Shown: positions 1 to 12,020, counted from the first letter of the stretch. The stretch: 64,000 nt of DNA from Eopsaltria australis (GCA_034509425.1 JAVTVJ010000574.1:434001-498000); one strand, 5' to 3'. Notes: generated by a model from the letters alone, not told the origin. A program made the numbers and translations.

Positions 1-3000
1 TATTTTAGAATATTAGTCATTTAGCTGCTAATTACAAAAAAAAAAAGGGTTTACTACAAATTCATGGAATAGATTTGCATCATTTTCCATAGATGCAAAT
101 GTATTTCAAAACTGCAGAGGCATTTTCCATTTTATGCCAATTGTGCTTCACCCCCAGTTCTGAGGGGCTGGAATGACCCATTGCTCTCCAGATCCAGCTG
201 GAAACACAGGACCCTGGGGGCTGCAAGGAGCTGATCCAAGGATAGTCCTTCAGATCCTCCTGGATTCACCTCCTTGGAGTGCAGAGGTCTGAACTGGTCA
301 GGCAGAGCCTGAAGCATCACCCCACAGCCCTTCCTTCACCCAACACTTGCCTTGTGAATCCTTGCCTTGCACTTCCTCTCTCCCCACACTCGTCCTGTGA
401 GGTTAAACTGACAGGATAAATGTACAGCGCAATAATTCTGAGAAATTCAGAGGAGGGATGGGAACCAAGAGCAGGCAGAGCTAATCAAGTCTTGAATGTA
501 TCAGGAGAAGTTTATAACTTCTATCTTTTTATGAGACAGATGATCACACACACATATTCACGCTTCTATAAATTTGAGAGAGTAATAAAACTTTCCAGCA
601 GACTCTGGCAAAATATAAAACCTCTTAACCTCTGCTGCAAAGGAGCCCAATGGGCAGCTTAGAGATCTCACATCAACTCTGAGAGCCACAGCCTCAAATG
701 TCTAACAACACCTCACAATAATAATTTTATTATCCTGATTATATTAAAAACCATGGCCAAATGTTTGTCTTCTGATCACGGGTTAAACTATTTGGATGCA
801 ATGTTTTTATTTAAATGCAAAATGTTCAAAAAGAACGTCACAGATGCAAAATAAAGATTTCCAATGTAAATGATAACAAGAAAAGGTTGGAGCAAAATAC
901 AGAAATTAAAATACCTGGGACAGAGACCTGAGGTCTGAACCAGAATCTCTGTCATAAAAGACTTGCACAGGGAGCAGAGAAATCATTTCTTCTTCAGGCC
1001 CCCTGAGGAGATGAAACACTGAGGTCATCTGCAGCATGGGAGATTTTCATTTGTCTAGCAAAAAAATATTTTTCAAGACAGTAAAGACTGCTAAGCACTG
1101 GAACAGGTGGTCTGAGGAGGTAAGGGACCTTCCCTTCCTGACAGGTTGTAAAGATTAACAGGATGCCAATCATCAGTGACACTTGGAAAGGTGCTCCTTG
1201 CAGGGAGCAGAGCTGGACTCCATGGCATGGAGGAGTGTCCTCTGCATCCCTGTTTTTGAAAATCCACACCAATATGTAGAATGAAACTTGTAAATTGACT
1301 AAAAAAACTGTACATGGAAAAAAACAGAGACATTTTTATCATTTTCTTGCAAGCTGGGATAAAGGAATTTTTTAACATAAATGCCTCACTGTAAGACCAG
1401 GATGGAGTTCTGTTCTGTGCTTGCTCAGTTACATGAGGACAAAAATGAATGAAAGCAGAACTGCAGAGTGCCCTGCCCAGGCCTGGAATGTAACCATTAA
1501 TTAGAAGAAACACACTCATACAGACGTGATGCTTCTATTAATTAGAAGAAATACCAATATACAAACAGATTTCAGCTTTATTTTTCACTGCCCAGTAGCT
1601 CATGGCTGCTGCAGGAAGAGCTCCTAACAGCCACACAGCATCGCTGATGTTTGCTCTTTCTTTTGAACGTTTGCTTCTTTTACTTAGAGCAAGACCTGCC
1701 CAGTGCAGTTTCTCCTCCTGCAGGACATGCAAGGATTGCACAGGAGCTCAGTCCCTGTAGCCGCTGCCTACCCAAACTTATCAGCATCCCCCTGTACCAT
1801 CCTTTAAAGCCATCTTATCACTGATAGCTCACAGGCTGTAACTTTCCACATCTGAGCTCTCCTCTGGCCCCCAGGTTCCAGTTTTAAAGACCATCCTGAA
1901 GTCCCTGCATTCAGAAGGGGTGCAATCAGTGAGCCACAGCTACTACAGGGAGCTGCTAAAACCTTCTGTTCTTGAGATTAAAACTGGGCAAACAGAAGTT
2001 CTGCTAAGCTGTTACATGACTGTGCTCAATTTGATTTACCAGTTCTCATAAAACCATAGAGACTTGTTTAAGAGACCATGGCATCTTGAAAAATATAACT
2101 GAGAGTAAAGAAAATATATTAAAATACCCAATGCCAATGCTTAATATCTCCCTTTAGTAAATTCTACTTCCTGTTGTGGCTTAAAGAATGAGCAAGGATA
2201 AGAAAAAGGCTCAAGCTTTCAAATATGAAAATCAAAATGAAATTAAGTTGCTTCCCACGGCCTCTCTGTTGGTACAAAATTCAGTCTGCCACTACTGTAT
2301 TTTTGATTCTGCTGGCACTGGGAAAGCCTCACGACTGGAATGAAATGCCATTTGAAATGAGAGCTGGTTCTGAGATGATTTTGCTCCCTGGCACAGCAGT
2401 GGTATCCTGCTTTTCCTGGTAACTGTGAAGATTAGTGCAGGATTACAGCCTCAAGTGGTGCTGGCTTAACTGGCAAGGTGGAAAACCAGGACATCCCACC
2501 ACTGTTCATCATGCAGGCCTCACCAATAAACACTTGTTTTTAAAATGCCATAAGCATTCAAATGAAAGCATGAGATGATAATCATTTTCATTAGTCTAGC
2601 AAAATATTCCAAGAAAAGAACCAAATAAATGGTTTGAGACTACCCTGTGTCACAGCCAAATACCAAACTTTCCCTGCAAGCACAGGTGACAGCAGATATA
2701 TTCTTCTATAAAATGCAGCTCTTGCTCCTGCACACAGCACTTGTTGCTATCATACACTGAAAAGTTGGGCCATGAAAAGCCAGAGGCCAGAAGTGACTTG
2801 CTGTCCCCAGGATCACAGCCCAAGGACATGTCCTGTCAGAAAGGCAGAGCAATTGGAAAAAGGAGAACACTTGATGCTGACATAGAAACAGAAAATTCAC
2901 ATGGAACAGTCCAGGAGGGAGCCAGGGTGCTCCAGCAGGGCCTGATCTAAATGTCGTGTTCTTGGAAGAGTTGCTTCAGTGGCAGCACTTCTTCAAAGAT

Positions 3001-3569
3001 ACTGAGGCTCAGCTTCAATTCACAGAATGATGCTGGTCTTGTTAAGAGCCTTAGGTAACAGTGCAAGTGCTCAGTGCCTTGTGTGCCTCCCCCTCACTGG
3101 CTGTAAGAGGTTTCTGCAGCTAAAGAAGCCATTAGAGCCAGGTTAATTAGCAGGCAGAAACCAGTCCTCATGTAAGCTACAACTCATTTATCTGGAAAAA
3201 TGATCAAACATCATTCCTGGGTTCCTATTAGTCATGGAATCAGAAAGGTCAACTTTAACAAGGACAACATCTAAGTTAAAAAAGACACAAACACCTGTCC
3301 AGGGAGCAGCACAGCACAAGCAGAATAATTCCCACATGCAAAGTGTGGGAGGTTGTTGTCAGCATTTTACGTCACACTCCACCACAGGAGCAGTGAACAG
3401 ATCATTTTTGCTGGAGTTCTGATCAACTTCAGGCTGGGCCATTAGTCATTAGTGCCATGATTTACATCTGGTTATGTCCCTCCCCTTCTCTTCCCAGCTA
3501 AATCTGAAGTCATTACCAGAGAGGAAACCTGCTTTAAATTTCTGGACACCAAACACATAAAAACAGAAG

Positions 3570-3573
<4 letters not shown>
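1..3573. other. AT-rich non-coding stretch
   Basis: I see no recognisable gene or transposon here. The open frames present, the longest being 142 codons on the minus strand at 1091-1519, have the cysteine-, leucine- and serine-rich composition of chance frames and lack paired splice signals. Small structure includes an A run near 37-48 and a 15-bp perfect direct repeat, ATTAATTAGAAGAAA, at 1496-1510 and 1537-1551. If the CpG-island gene at 8.1 kb is real and runs leftward, this stretch would lie inside its transcription unit, probably in intron 1. Confidence 0.5.

Positions 3574-3596
<23 letters not shown>
3574..3596 (+). repeat. poly(A) tract, 23 A
   Basis: An uninterrupted run of 23 A is followed by A/C-rich sequence of the CAAAACAAAACC type to about 3625. 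It could be a simple tract or the decayed tail of a retrotransposed copy, but I recognise no element body upstream. Confidence 0.9.
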
Positions 3597-3599
<3 letters not shown>

Positions 3600-3600
<1 letters not shown>

Positions 3601-6600
3601 AAACCACAAAACAAAACCAAAACAGATCCTCTGGTCTTCCACATGAAAATTTTGATTGGATTTCTAATCATCATTAATCATAATGCATATTAAATATTGA
3701 TTTTACAGGATTCTTTTATTAATTTCTAAATATTTAACCAGTTTGTTTTTTAATGATCTCTATCAAAATGCAGGTAATTAATGAGTAGCTGCCTAACTCC
3801 AGGTATCCAGATCAGAAGAAAATAATAGTGTTTCCTTCTCCTGAGAATAAAAATACTTAAATAAAAACTGTGGGTGCAAAAGTAACACAAGAGGATTTCC
3901 AGGAATTTCTAGAGTATGCAGGTATAACTTGTTTTTGTCAATACCTGACACAAAGGAACATTTTGAAGTTTTTATGTCTCCAAAAAAATCCTGGAAGGAT
4001 ATTAAGTCCAGGCAGTAAAACTGGGCTCTTTGTCATGTTTAATTGCTCAGATTCATAACCTAGTTTTGCTGAATCTGGATGTTACTGCTGACTCCAGCAG
4101 TTTCTCCATTTTAATACTTTGGAAAAAGTTTGCGTGTCTCCATGCCTGTGAGACAAAAGAGTTTTTTGAAATATTCCTGACCATCAGTGAAATTTCTCTC
4201 TGCAGAAGCCTCTTTGCTGTGCGTGAAATCTGTAATTAACTACAGAATAAAAAACAAATAGTCTCTGATTGCAACCTGGTGAAGGAAACCATACTGTGCT
4301 TCATTTTCAAAGACAATGAAGGGAATCACAGCCTCTGCAATTGAGCACGGGTAAGAGAAATGAAAAGTGCAACAGGCACAAGGAGGACAAACAGAAAGCA
4401 GAAATGCTTGCAACTCAACTCCAATCCCCCAAAGCAAACACATCCCCACGCTGCCCAAACTGAAGGTAGCTCAGGTGAAAGCAGTGAGTGCTCAAAGTCA
4501 CCGAGGACAGCAACTCTGGCACGTTCCTTAACACCTCCACTGGATTCCTTCAAAAGAAAAGAAATGAAATAAAATGGAAGATACTTATTCCTACAGACAG
4601 AGAACTCCACGGCTGCCACGATAAATTTAGAAGGAAATGCCACCAGAAGAGAGTTTTGGCAGTGACACGTTTATTTCTTTTCACTGTCTGGTATCTCACC
4701 CAAATGCAATCCCACAGCATTTGAATTTTAAATAAAATGTATTTGTGATGCACCCTTTGAAAGGACAAGCCTGTCTTTCTCTTCCATCTGGTGACTGTGT
4801 ACTTATGGCACTTCTTGTGCTCCTAAAGGCATCCCTGGGCACAGCCAGCAGCCTGAGGTCAGTGCATTCCTGGATTCCTGATCTCACAGCTCAGTTTATA
4901 GGAACTCTTCCTTTGTAACACATTCCAAGACAACAACATTAAAGGTAGATAACTCTTCTAAGCTGATTTTTACCTAGGTTGGAAATATACCTATTTATGG
5001 CACAATAACAGTTTTGAAACTTAATCCTCACGTAAAGTTAATACTTTTCAAAAGTCATGCTTAGCTCCCAGGAGATGCTGTAAATTCTGTCCCAATCTTG
5101 AAATATATATGAAACCCCAAAAACACTGAAAAACTCTCTGAAATAATCAAGGCCCTCTGAAGTCTTTGTTTCCATCTTTAAACCCTAGAAAGGTACAATC
5201 CTGTACCAAACAATCCTGCTAACAAAAACTCCAAAATCCTAATCACTGAAATCAACTGAAAGCTTGACTTTAGTAGCTTGATTTTTACCAAGGAGTTAAA
5301 AATAACTCTTTCTTAGCACATTCCTTGCTTAAATTAAAATATGAAGTAAACTTCAGACAAGATATTTTCTATAATTAAAATTCCCTATGCATTTTTCCCC
5401 AGTTTACTTTTTCACAATTACCATCACAATAACTTAAAAGCATGGGCTGACCACATTTCTCTCCCTTCTTCTCTTTAATTTGATGCTTCAGTTACCATTT
5501 CTAACATATTTATCTTCATAAGTTTAATTAAAATTTTAATATAAATGTTTTTTTCTTAGAAAAGCCCAAACTTCCAGTATTATTCTTGAGAACACTTTTC
5601 TAGACCTTTTCTGGCATTTCATATACCACCAAGTTGATCACTTGAACAATCAATTTATTACCTGCTCCTGAAAAAGTTTGCTGGTTTATGAGCAATACTG
5701 AGATCCTACATGAAACTTTTATTTAAAAAAACATAAAATTTGAACAATTCCATGATAATGATGCTACTGAAGCACATGGTTTGAAGTTGGAAAGACTGAA
5801 TGCAACACCTGCAAGTTGCTTCATGCATCTATTGTTAAGTTATTCTGATTTCAAATATTTACTCGTGTAAAAGTAGGTAAGAATATAAAGCTCAAATGTT
5901 CTAGAACTGTGCCTGGGAAGGGGTCTAATGAACTGTGCTGACACTCCCTGAGGGTGTTGGATGTTGAGAGACACTGATTAAATGGAAATTCCTGCCCTCA
6001 GCTTCCAGAGCAGGCAATGGGAATGGGAGCTACTGTGTGTTCACAGCATCTCAAGGGCCAAGAAATTTACTGCTTTGAGAAGAAGAAATCCAAAAGGGAC
6101 AATCAAACCCCTCCTAGATCCATGGGCTTAAAGGAAATAAAGCAGATGATTGACAGACACTACCCAAGCACTCACAGAGAAGCCCCTGGAAAGGATAAAA
6201 CCCAAAAGGCCACTTTTTAATTTTTTATTAAATTGATTCAAATCTGAAAAACTAGTAATTCTCCAAAGCACTGCTGCTCTTGCTGTAGACAATGGAACAC
6301 TGCTCATTGAGTAGCAGTTTTGCATGTTCAAAAAACAGAGCAACAACAGGAACATCAAACATCTAACACAAAAGCTACAATGTATGGTCAGAATATCAAG
6401 ATACTGAAACTTCATACATGTCTGTTGCTTCATTCTAGAAATGCATATATGAAACCAATGTCCTGCATGTAAACTGATATTTCTAAATATTCCATAAGCA
6501 AAAAAGAAAAAGCAAACTTTCTATGTAACACTTTCATGAATCCTAATTACTTCTGTATTAAGACCCAATTCCTTATCACCACAGAAGTGACAAACACAAA

Positions 6601-7379
6601 CACTGTTTTGGATCTTAGTAAATTCCTCAGTATCCATCAAAATAAAGTACCTGAGGTGGAATTTAATGTACAGTCCTGGAAGCAATGTGATTTTACGGTG
6701 TCTGAACTGCAGAGCCCAGCATTCCACTACTGGGCTGTGCCAGAGTCTCCTCCATGTGACAGCAAGTCTTTCAAAAGTATTATACCCTTATTAAGAGTCT
6801 GGAAAAGATTCCTTTTTTTAAAAGCTAGAGAAATCCACCTTCTCCACTCCCCTCAACATTTTTTGCACACTTTGAAGTGTGTGGGTTTTCTAAAGGAAGA
6901 AAATTGCTAAAGTCATTCAAAGTATTTAAATTACTTTGCAATTATATCCAGCTGGAAACTGATAGGCATTTTTAAATCCCAGTCTTTTATACCTTGTTCC
7001 TGCTTTTTTCAATGCAAATACATATAAATGGATTGTTAGCCAAAATTACCTGTGTGTTTAAATTATATTTATTAAGAAAACACTGCTGCTGTTATATCCC
7101 ATGCATTTTAACAAGTACAGTAATAAAACCTTCAAATACTCATAAATTGTGTTTTCTAAGACCAGTATATTATGCCGGTGACACACAGGGACCCTAAAGT
7201 TAAACAGGCAACCCAGTTTGGTCAGGAATCCTGTAACCTGCCTGCTGAAAGGCAAAAATCCACCTGACAAAACCCCTTCTAATGAGACTCCTGCTTTCTT
7301 TCATATAAATGCTAATACATATCCCATTCACAGGAAGCCAAGCAGCTTTCTGAAGATGAAGTTCACATAAACTTCAGCC
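3600..7379. other. AT-rich non-coding stretch
   Basis: This is AT-rich single-copy DNA up to the edge of the CpG island. Two plus-strand frames look mildly protein-like: 6017-6220, which ends in a lysine-rich segment, and 6536-6910 of 124 codons. Neither has matching splice sites, known motifs or a plausible upstream promoter, and a frame of that length is expected by chance in 64 kb. It is probably intronic to the minus-strand gene starting at 8.1 kb. Confidence 0.45.
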
Positions 7380-7540
7380 AAACACGGAGGGAGGATGGAG
7401 AATCTCCCCCCCGCTCTTGTTTTCTGCCGGCATCTCGCCGAGGAGCGCTCGCACCCAGAGAAACACTCTCACAGCGCCGGGAGGCACGGAGCGACAGCAG
7501 CGCTGAGTTTGTACAGCACGGACCTGGGAACGGCCCTCCG

Positions 7541-7582
7541 AGCATCCCTCTGCCACCCCCGGGCATCCCTCTGCCACCCCCG
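7541..7582. repeat. 20-bp tandem duplication in the CpG island
   Basis: GCATCCCTCTGCCACCCCCG occurs twice in succession just before the larger minisatellite. It is probably an outlying part of the same unstable GC-rich tract. Confidence 0.7.
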
Positions 7583-7630
7583 AGCCGGGCACCCAGCCCA
7601 GCCCAGCCGCGGCTGCAGCCACAAATCTCC

Positions 7631-7920
7631 GCACCCCTCACCTGGCCGGCAGCCCCAAATCCCTTCACCTGGCCGACACCCCCTCATGCCCGCACCCTTC
7701 ACCTGGCCGGCAGCCTCGCATCCCCGCACCCCCCACCTGGCCGGCATCCCCGCACCCCTCACCTGGCCGGCATCCCCCTCACCTGGCCGGCATCCCCGCA
7801 CCCCTCACCTGGTGGGCATCCCCGCACCCCTCACCTGGCCGGCAGCCTCGCATCCCCGCACCCCCCACCTGGCCGGCATCCCCCTCACCTGGCCGGCATC
7901 CCCCTCACCCGGCCGCCCTC
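7631..7920. repeat. GC-rich minisatellite with CACCTGGCCGG units
   Basis: Irregular tandem units of about 18 to 35 bp share the core CACCTGGCCGGCATCCCC, with variants ending in CGCACCCCT or CAGCCTCG. I count ten CACCTGG cores and one CACCCGG. On the minus strand most cores read CCAG|GTGAGG or CCAG|GTGAAG, close to the 5' splice-site consensus. Each also contains a CACCTG/CAGGTG E-box, the site type bound by Snail and ZEB repressors. The array starts about 170 bp downstream of the proposed real donor at 8091, so it would lie at the start of intron 1. Confidence 0.85.
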
Positions 7921-8091
7921 AGGTGGGCAATTCCCCGCCGGTGGCCGCAGGGCCCCAGCAGCCCCTCATGCCAAGTTGCTTCGGCCCCTCCCGGCGGGCA
8001 CGGCCGGGGCTCCGGGCGCTCTCCGGAGCAGGCACAGGATGGATCCCGCCCTCCCCCGGCCGAGCCCGCTCCGGAGCTGCCGCTGCCTTAC

Positions 8092-8136
8092 CTGAAGGGC
8101 ATCTCCCACGCCTGCCAGCGGCTGCCAAGGTTTCAT
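8092..8136 (-). CDS. Probable first coding exon, unidentified gene (5' part only)
   Basis: On the minus strand an ATG with A at -3 (GCCGCCGACC before it) opens 15 codons, MKPWQPLAGVGDALQ, ending exactly at CAG|GTAAGG, which is close to the consensus vertebrate 5' splice site. The exon would end in phase 0. It sits inside a CpG island about 290 bp downstream of a TATA-like motif, so promoter, leader, start codon and donor are collinear. The frame is also open upstream of this ATG, so a longer N-terminus rich in Pro, Gly and Arg is formally possible, but the Kozak context favours 8136. No signal peptide or domain can be seen in 15 residues and I do not recognise the protein. The second exon is not identifiable in 1-8000 and probably lies beyond the window. 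It could also be a non-coding first exon. Confidence 0.45.
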
Positions 8137-8395
8137 GGTCGGCGGCGATGCCGGCGCGGCGCCGGGAGGAGCCGGGGGGAGCCGGGGGGAGCCGGGCGGC
8201 CCCGGCCGGCCCTGCAGCCCCCGGAGCCCCGGCAGCATCCACCGCCCCCCGCACCCCGCCCGGGCACGGCCAGCCCCGCCTGCCGCCTCCCTGTCCCTGT
8301 CCCTGCCGCTGTCCCTGCCCCGCACCCGCGGAACTCCGCGCGGAGGAAGGTGCAGCGCGGAAGGGAAGCGCTGCCGGCGGCTCCCGCTACCCCTG
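8137..8395 (-). other. Proposed 5' leader of the minus-strand gene
   Basis: This GC-rich sequence lies between the inferred start site and the proposed ATG on the minus strand. It contains a run of four 10-bp units (8161-8200) just before the ATG and CCCTGT-type hexamer repeats at about 8287-8318. Such a leader would be highly structured. The 5' boundary is inferred from the TATA-like motif only. Confidence 0.3.
8161..8200. repeat. 10-bp tandem repeat, 4 units
   Basis: Four head-to-tail units of GCCGGGGGGA or close variants lie just upstream of the proposed minus-strand ATG. The minus strand is C-rich here, so the plus strand has runs of five to six G that could favour quadruplex formation. 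Confidence 0.75.
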
Positions 8396-8421
8396 CATTG
8401 TTCACGGTGTCCGTGGGACAG

Positions 8422-8428
8422 TATTTAT
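8422..8428 (-). promoter_or_regulatory. TATA-like box of the minus-strand gene
   Basis: On the minus strand this reads ATAAATA, an AT-only island within otherwise GC-rich sequence, about 290 bp upstream of the proposed ATG. Its position fits a start site near 8390-8400. CpG-island promoters often work without a TATA box, so it may be incidental. Confidence 0.3.
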
Positions 8429-8599
8429 GACTTTCAATCTGCTGCGCTCCAGATGCTGCGGCGAGCGGCGAGAGCCCTCGGCTGTCCCTGCCTTCCCCTG
8501 CCGCTGCCCGGCTCGGCAGTGCCGGCGCTCGGCGGAGCCGTTTTGTTTTACTCGGAGATAAGAGCAGCTCCACGCCGGCTTAGCTAAAAACCACAGCCT

Positions 8600-9583
8600 T
8601 GTGGGAAAGGAAGGTGGGCACGGGAGAGCAGATTACACTCAATAATTCATTTACGGAGTGGCTTAATGGATGGGCTAAATATTAGCTGCTTATTAAAATG
8701 TTAGACGTGGTGCTAAAGTTGTAGGGGTTTGCTGTTAGGATCAAGCTTATCTATACAAAATGGTTAACATTTGGATTAAATGATGATGAATCTCTTGTGA
8801 AATTCTGAATTCCTTTTAGAATAATATTGCAGACTAAGTAATTTTTAAGACAAAGACTGGCTGGAACTGAAAAACCTGAAAATCTTGCACAAGAGATGGC
8901 AGCAGTTAACCCATTTGTGGAGAAGGAAAAAGAAGTTTCAGATAAACATTAAAAACTGATGCCTTTCACTACACAAAAGCATTACTTATGCCCTACTAAA
9001 TAAGCTGCTATTTCAAAGTACATCTATTTATGCAACTGAAGTTACAATCTGTAAACAACCACTTGTACTCAATTGAAAAATTCTACAGATGCTGCTCAGA
9101 AGACTTCTCTAATTCTGCAAAATTAATTTTCATACCACACATATGCTATTTCTCAAAAAAACCCCGAAAGTTTATTAAAACATCTTTCAATATTTATCAT
9201 TATTCTGCAATCAAAAATGAGACTAACAATCTGATCTCTTGGGAAATAAATTATATCAATAATTTCCTTTTTGTAAATGCAAGTCAAAGAATTTACACCC
9301 TTTTTTGGCAGAAGAGGAGAGAAAAGGTTTAATTACGTTCTGTGAAAACTTAACAGAAAATAACATTAGATTCAGGCTGTAATTTCATAATGTTTTTTTG
9401 TTTGGAAGTTTTTATTGTAGCCATGCTCACCTTATTACCCAAAGGGAAAAGAAAACTTTCTGCCTAGACAGGCAATGGGACCATTAAGGCATCTTAATCA
9501 CAATAAAGAAAAGTGTATAATTTAAAAAGAGAATGTTGCAAGGGTTGGCCTGACCACTGGGCTTAATAGGCAGAACACCTCGG
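8600..9583. other. AT-rich flank of the CpG island, no gene seen
   Basis: Sequence upstream of the proposed minus-strand promoter. It is AT-rich, with no repeat family, paired splice sites or convincing frame. Proximal regulatory elements would be expected here, but none can be named from sequence alone. Confidence 0.45.
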
Positions 9584-9765
9584 AGCTCACACTGCCTGAT
9601 TGTGTGGCCTTGACCACATTATTCATCACTGCTGTTCTCCCACTTGTAAAATTAGAATAATATGACTTTCAGTGTCTCCCATCTCTGACTTCTCAGGAGG
9701 GCTCGAAGGATTAATGACCCTACAAAGCTCTGAGAATGAATAAACACTAACTGCTAAGGCAGAGC
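9584..9765 (+). repeat. MIR-like CORE-SINE relic
   Basis: Several blocks in the right order resemble the MIR/CORE-SINE consensus: CTGATTGTGTGGCCTTGACC, then a pyrimidine-rich link, CCACTTGTAAAATTAGAATAAT, then a GAAGGATTAATGA-like block and TACAAAGCTCTGAGAATGAATA. These correspond to the 'gtgtgaccttgg', 'catctgtaaaatggggataat', 'gaggattaaatga' and 'aaagcgctt..' portions of the family. The copy is strongly diverged, as expected for an ancient insertion in a bird. The match is from memory of the consensus, not an alignment. Confidence 0.5.
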
Positions 9766-9769
9766 TAAT

Positions 9770-12020
9770 ATGTTTCAGAGCATTAAAGCACTGAAATGCT
9801 AGAAATTCCAATTAAACCACCTTGCGTGTCTAAACATGGGTGAAGTAAATGCAGGGATTGCTAAAATACCATCTTCTACCACTTACAATCCACAAAATAC
9901 TATGGGGGTTGGCTTCTCAGTTCTGTTATTTAAATCTGATTTTTACCATATATTCCTGGTGTTAAGCTCAGTTCCATTAAAAATGGCACCAGCAGCAATT
10001 AGCACTACTAATTGACAAAACCAGGATGTCCAAGGCAAGGCCATTTAGAGTCAAAATAGTCAGAAAACATCACCATTACCTCTGGCCTGGCATTTTGAGC
10101 CCTTGCAATTCTGGCACCTGCTACATGTGGTCCTCAGTGCTGTTCTCCAGAGATCCCCATGCTTTTTTCAAGTAATGAAAAAGAGTGTGAACCAACTAAT
10201 TATCTCATTAGCAAAAAATAAGGGGGGCAGGGGGAAGCACTGGCAAAGCACACACTGGTGCAGAAAGAGCTGCAGCACTCACAAAGTTGTGACAACGATC
10301 AAAATCAAGATAATGATTCAAATTCCTATGTCCAACTTAAAAAAGATCGTTGTGAATTCAAGTTTCAGTCTACAGGAATAGTAACCTTGAATAAAAATCT
10401 GTGCACATTACACATTCCTTTCCACCACTCTCTCTCAGTGGTGGATAACTGTGGCTCTTCCACCTCACAGTTGAACTAGAGATGAAATGTCTGAAATCTC
10501 CAATGGTCCTGTGCTGCCAGGGCTGGTGCTTGGGTCACTGCAGGGGGGTTGCAGACCCTCAGCTGGGATGCCCTTGTTTGACAGGGATATTCCAGCAGCT
10601 GGGAGTGACCCAGACCCACTGGAGCCATAGCCAGACCCAGAGTGAAAAGCCCTGTGAGGATGAACAAAAGCTGGAGTGGGGAATCAGAGCAGGGCAGAGC
10701 AGGGCCACTGGGGATCCTCACCGTGACCTTCTCACATTTCCTACCATGGGCAAGGTAGGAACCCCCTGAACCTCAGTCCTTCCCATCACACCTGCAGAGA
10801 CAAACCTTAAATAAGTCAAATATTACAGTTCTGGCAGTGGTGTTGAGGTTTCAGTAATTCCAGATTTCTGGTTTTTTTACTGGAGATCTTCAAACAAGTA
10901 TTTTCAATGTACTTATTGAATAGTACAGACTGTGCCATCACGGTATGTCTCAAGGCACATCGGAAGTTCTGAATGCATTTAGTTGTTTATCATTCCTCAC
11001 ATATTTTTCTCCTTCAAGAAGGGAGTGTATTTCTTCTGAATTTTGCAATTGACAAAGAAAATCACAGAGAAGCAGACTAAAGAAACTAACTGTAAAATAT
11101 GTGCCTTTTGGTGAATGGTGCAGCTGGAGTTTTTTTTAAACTGATGTGAAGGTGCATGTGTCATCCTAGAAAGCTTCCAGCTCAAAGTCTTCAGTGGGTA
11201 ACTGATTTAGTCACAATTTCCTGAGCTAAGTTTCTGTGCTGTGGGAATGATTAAAAACCAACATAACCACTGAAGGAAAGTGAATACTGGTAAAATCCAC
11301 AAGAAGCATCTCGAGCAGAAGGTTATTCTGCACCTGTCCAGATTGTAAAGTGCTTTTCCCACAGTGAAGCAGGGCAGTGAAATGTGGTTTAATCATTACT
11401 GAACGTCCATGTCCAACACACGGGGGCTCTCCATGCCTGATGGATTCCTGCTGCAATGGTTTCTTCCTCCGTGCCATCTAATGAGCAGCACCACACAAGA
11501 GAAGCCTAATGAAGCATATTCAGATGGGAAAGTATCGTGTGATTTATCACAAACTGCAGTTTTATCACATGCTGCAGTTTTATTTCAAAACAGTTCATGG
11601 TTTCAATGTGCAAGTTTGAGCCAACCAACATGTTAAAAATTTTAATATCCATCAGATGTCACGAACCCAACAAAGCAATGGGAGCTCAAGGAAACCTGCA
11701 TCTGAGAATGCATGGTGTTAACTGATGCTAAATAGTATCTTTTGGAGAGAACCTAAACGAGAAGGATTTCTTACCTGAACTATCAAAAGAAATACAAGCA
11801 GAAACCAAAAGCTTTTCCTCTACCAAGCAGAATTTTAAAATGTTCTTCAGGAGCTGGATCCTGCAAGTATCCACAACGTTGCTAAGCACACAACTAAACT
11901 AACTACAAAAGTACATAAAAATAATGGATTTAGCATTAAACCTGCATAAAAGATGTTCCAAAAAAACAGTGATACAAAATACTAGGTGTTTTCAGAAATC
12001 ATTTTCTCTGTATATTCAGA
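9770..12020. other. AT-rich non-coding stretch
   Basis: No gene or repeat family is recognised. The region 10480-10770 is locally more GC-rich but its open frames on both strands overlap each other and lack splice context. Confidence 0.4.

Larger units (their letters stand above)
7385..8590. promoter_or_regulatory. CpG island, probable promoter
   Basis: The sequence changes abruptly from AT-rich to very GC-rich with dense CG dinucleotides between about 7385 and 8590, then returns to AT-rich DNA. In an amniote genome this is the usual signature of a promoter and first exon. The minus strand carries a TATA-like ATAAATA (8422-8428), a GC-rich leader, an ATG in a good Kozak context (8136-8134) and a strong splice donor after 8092. 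I therefore infer leftward transcription starting near 8390-8400, assuming the usual 25-30 bp spacing. A bidirectional promoter cannot be excluded. Two internal tandem arrays (7631-7920 and 8161-8200) lie inside the island. Confidence 0.85.

Noticed and set aside
1091..1519. 142-codon minus-strand frame
   Set aside because: Composition is rich in Cys, Ser, Leu and Phe, no domain is visible, and an overlapping frame is also open.
6536..6910. 124-codon plus-strand frame starting with ATG
   Set aside because: A rough estimate from stop frequency at this base composition gives one or two frames this long in 64 kb by chance; there is no motif, promoter, polyA signal or splice context.
7395..8561. 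388-codon plus-strand open frame
   Set aside because: It runs entirely through CpG-island DNA, where stop codons are rare, includes the minisatellite, has proline/arginine/alanine-rich low-complexity composition, and lies opposite the better-supported minus-strand ATG and donor.
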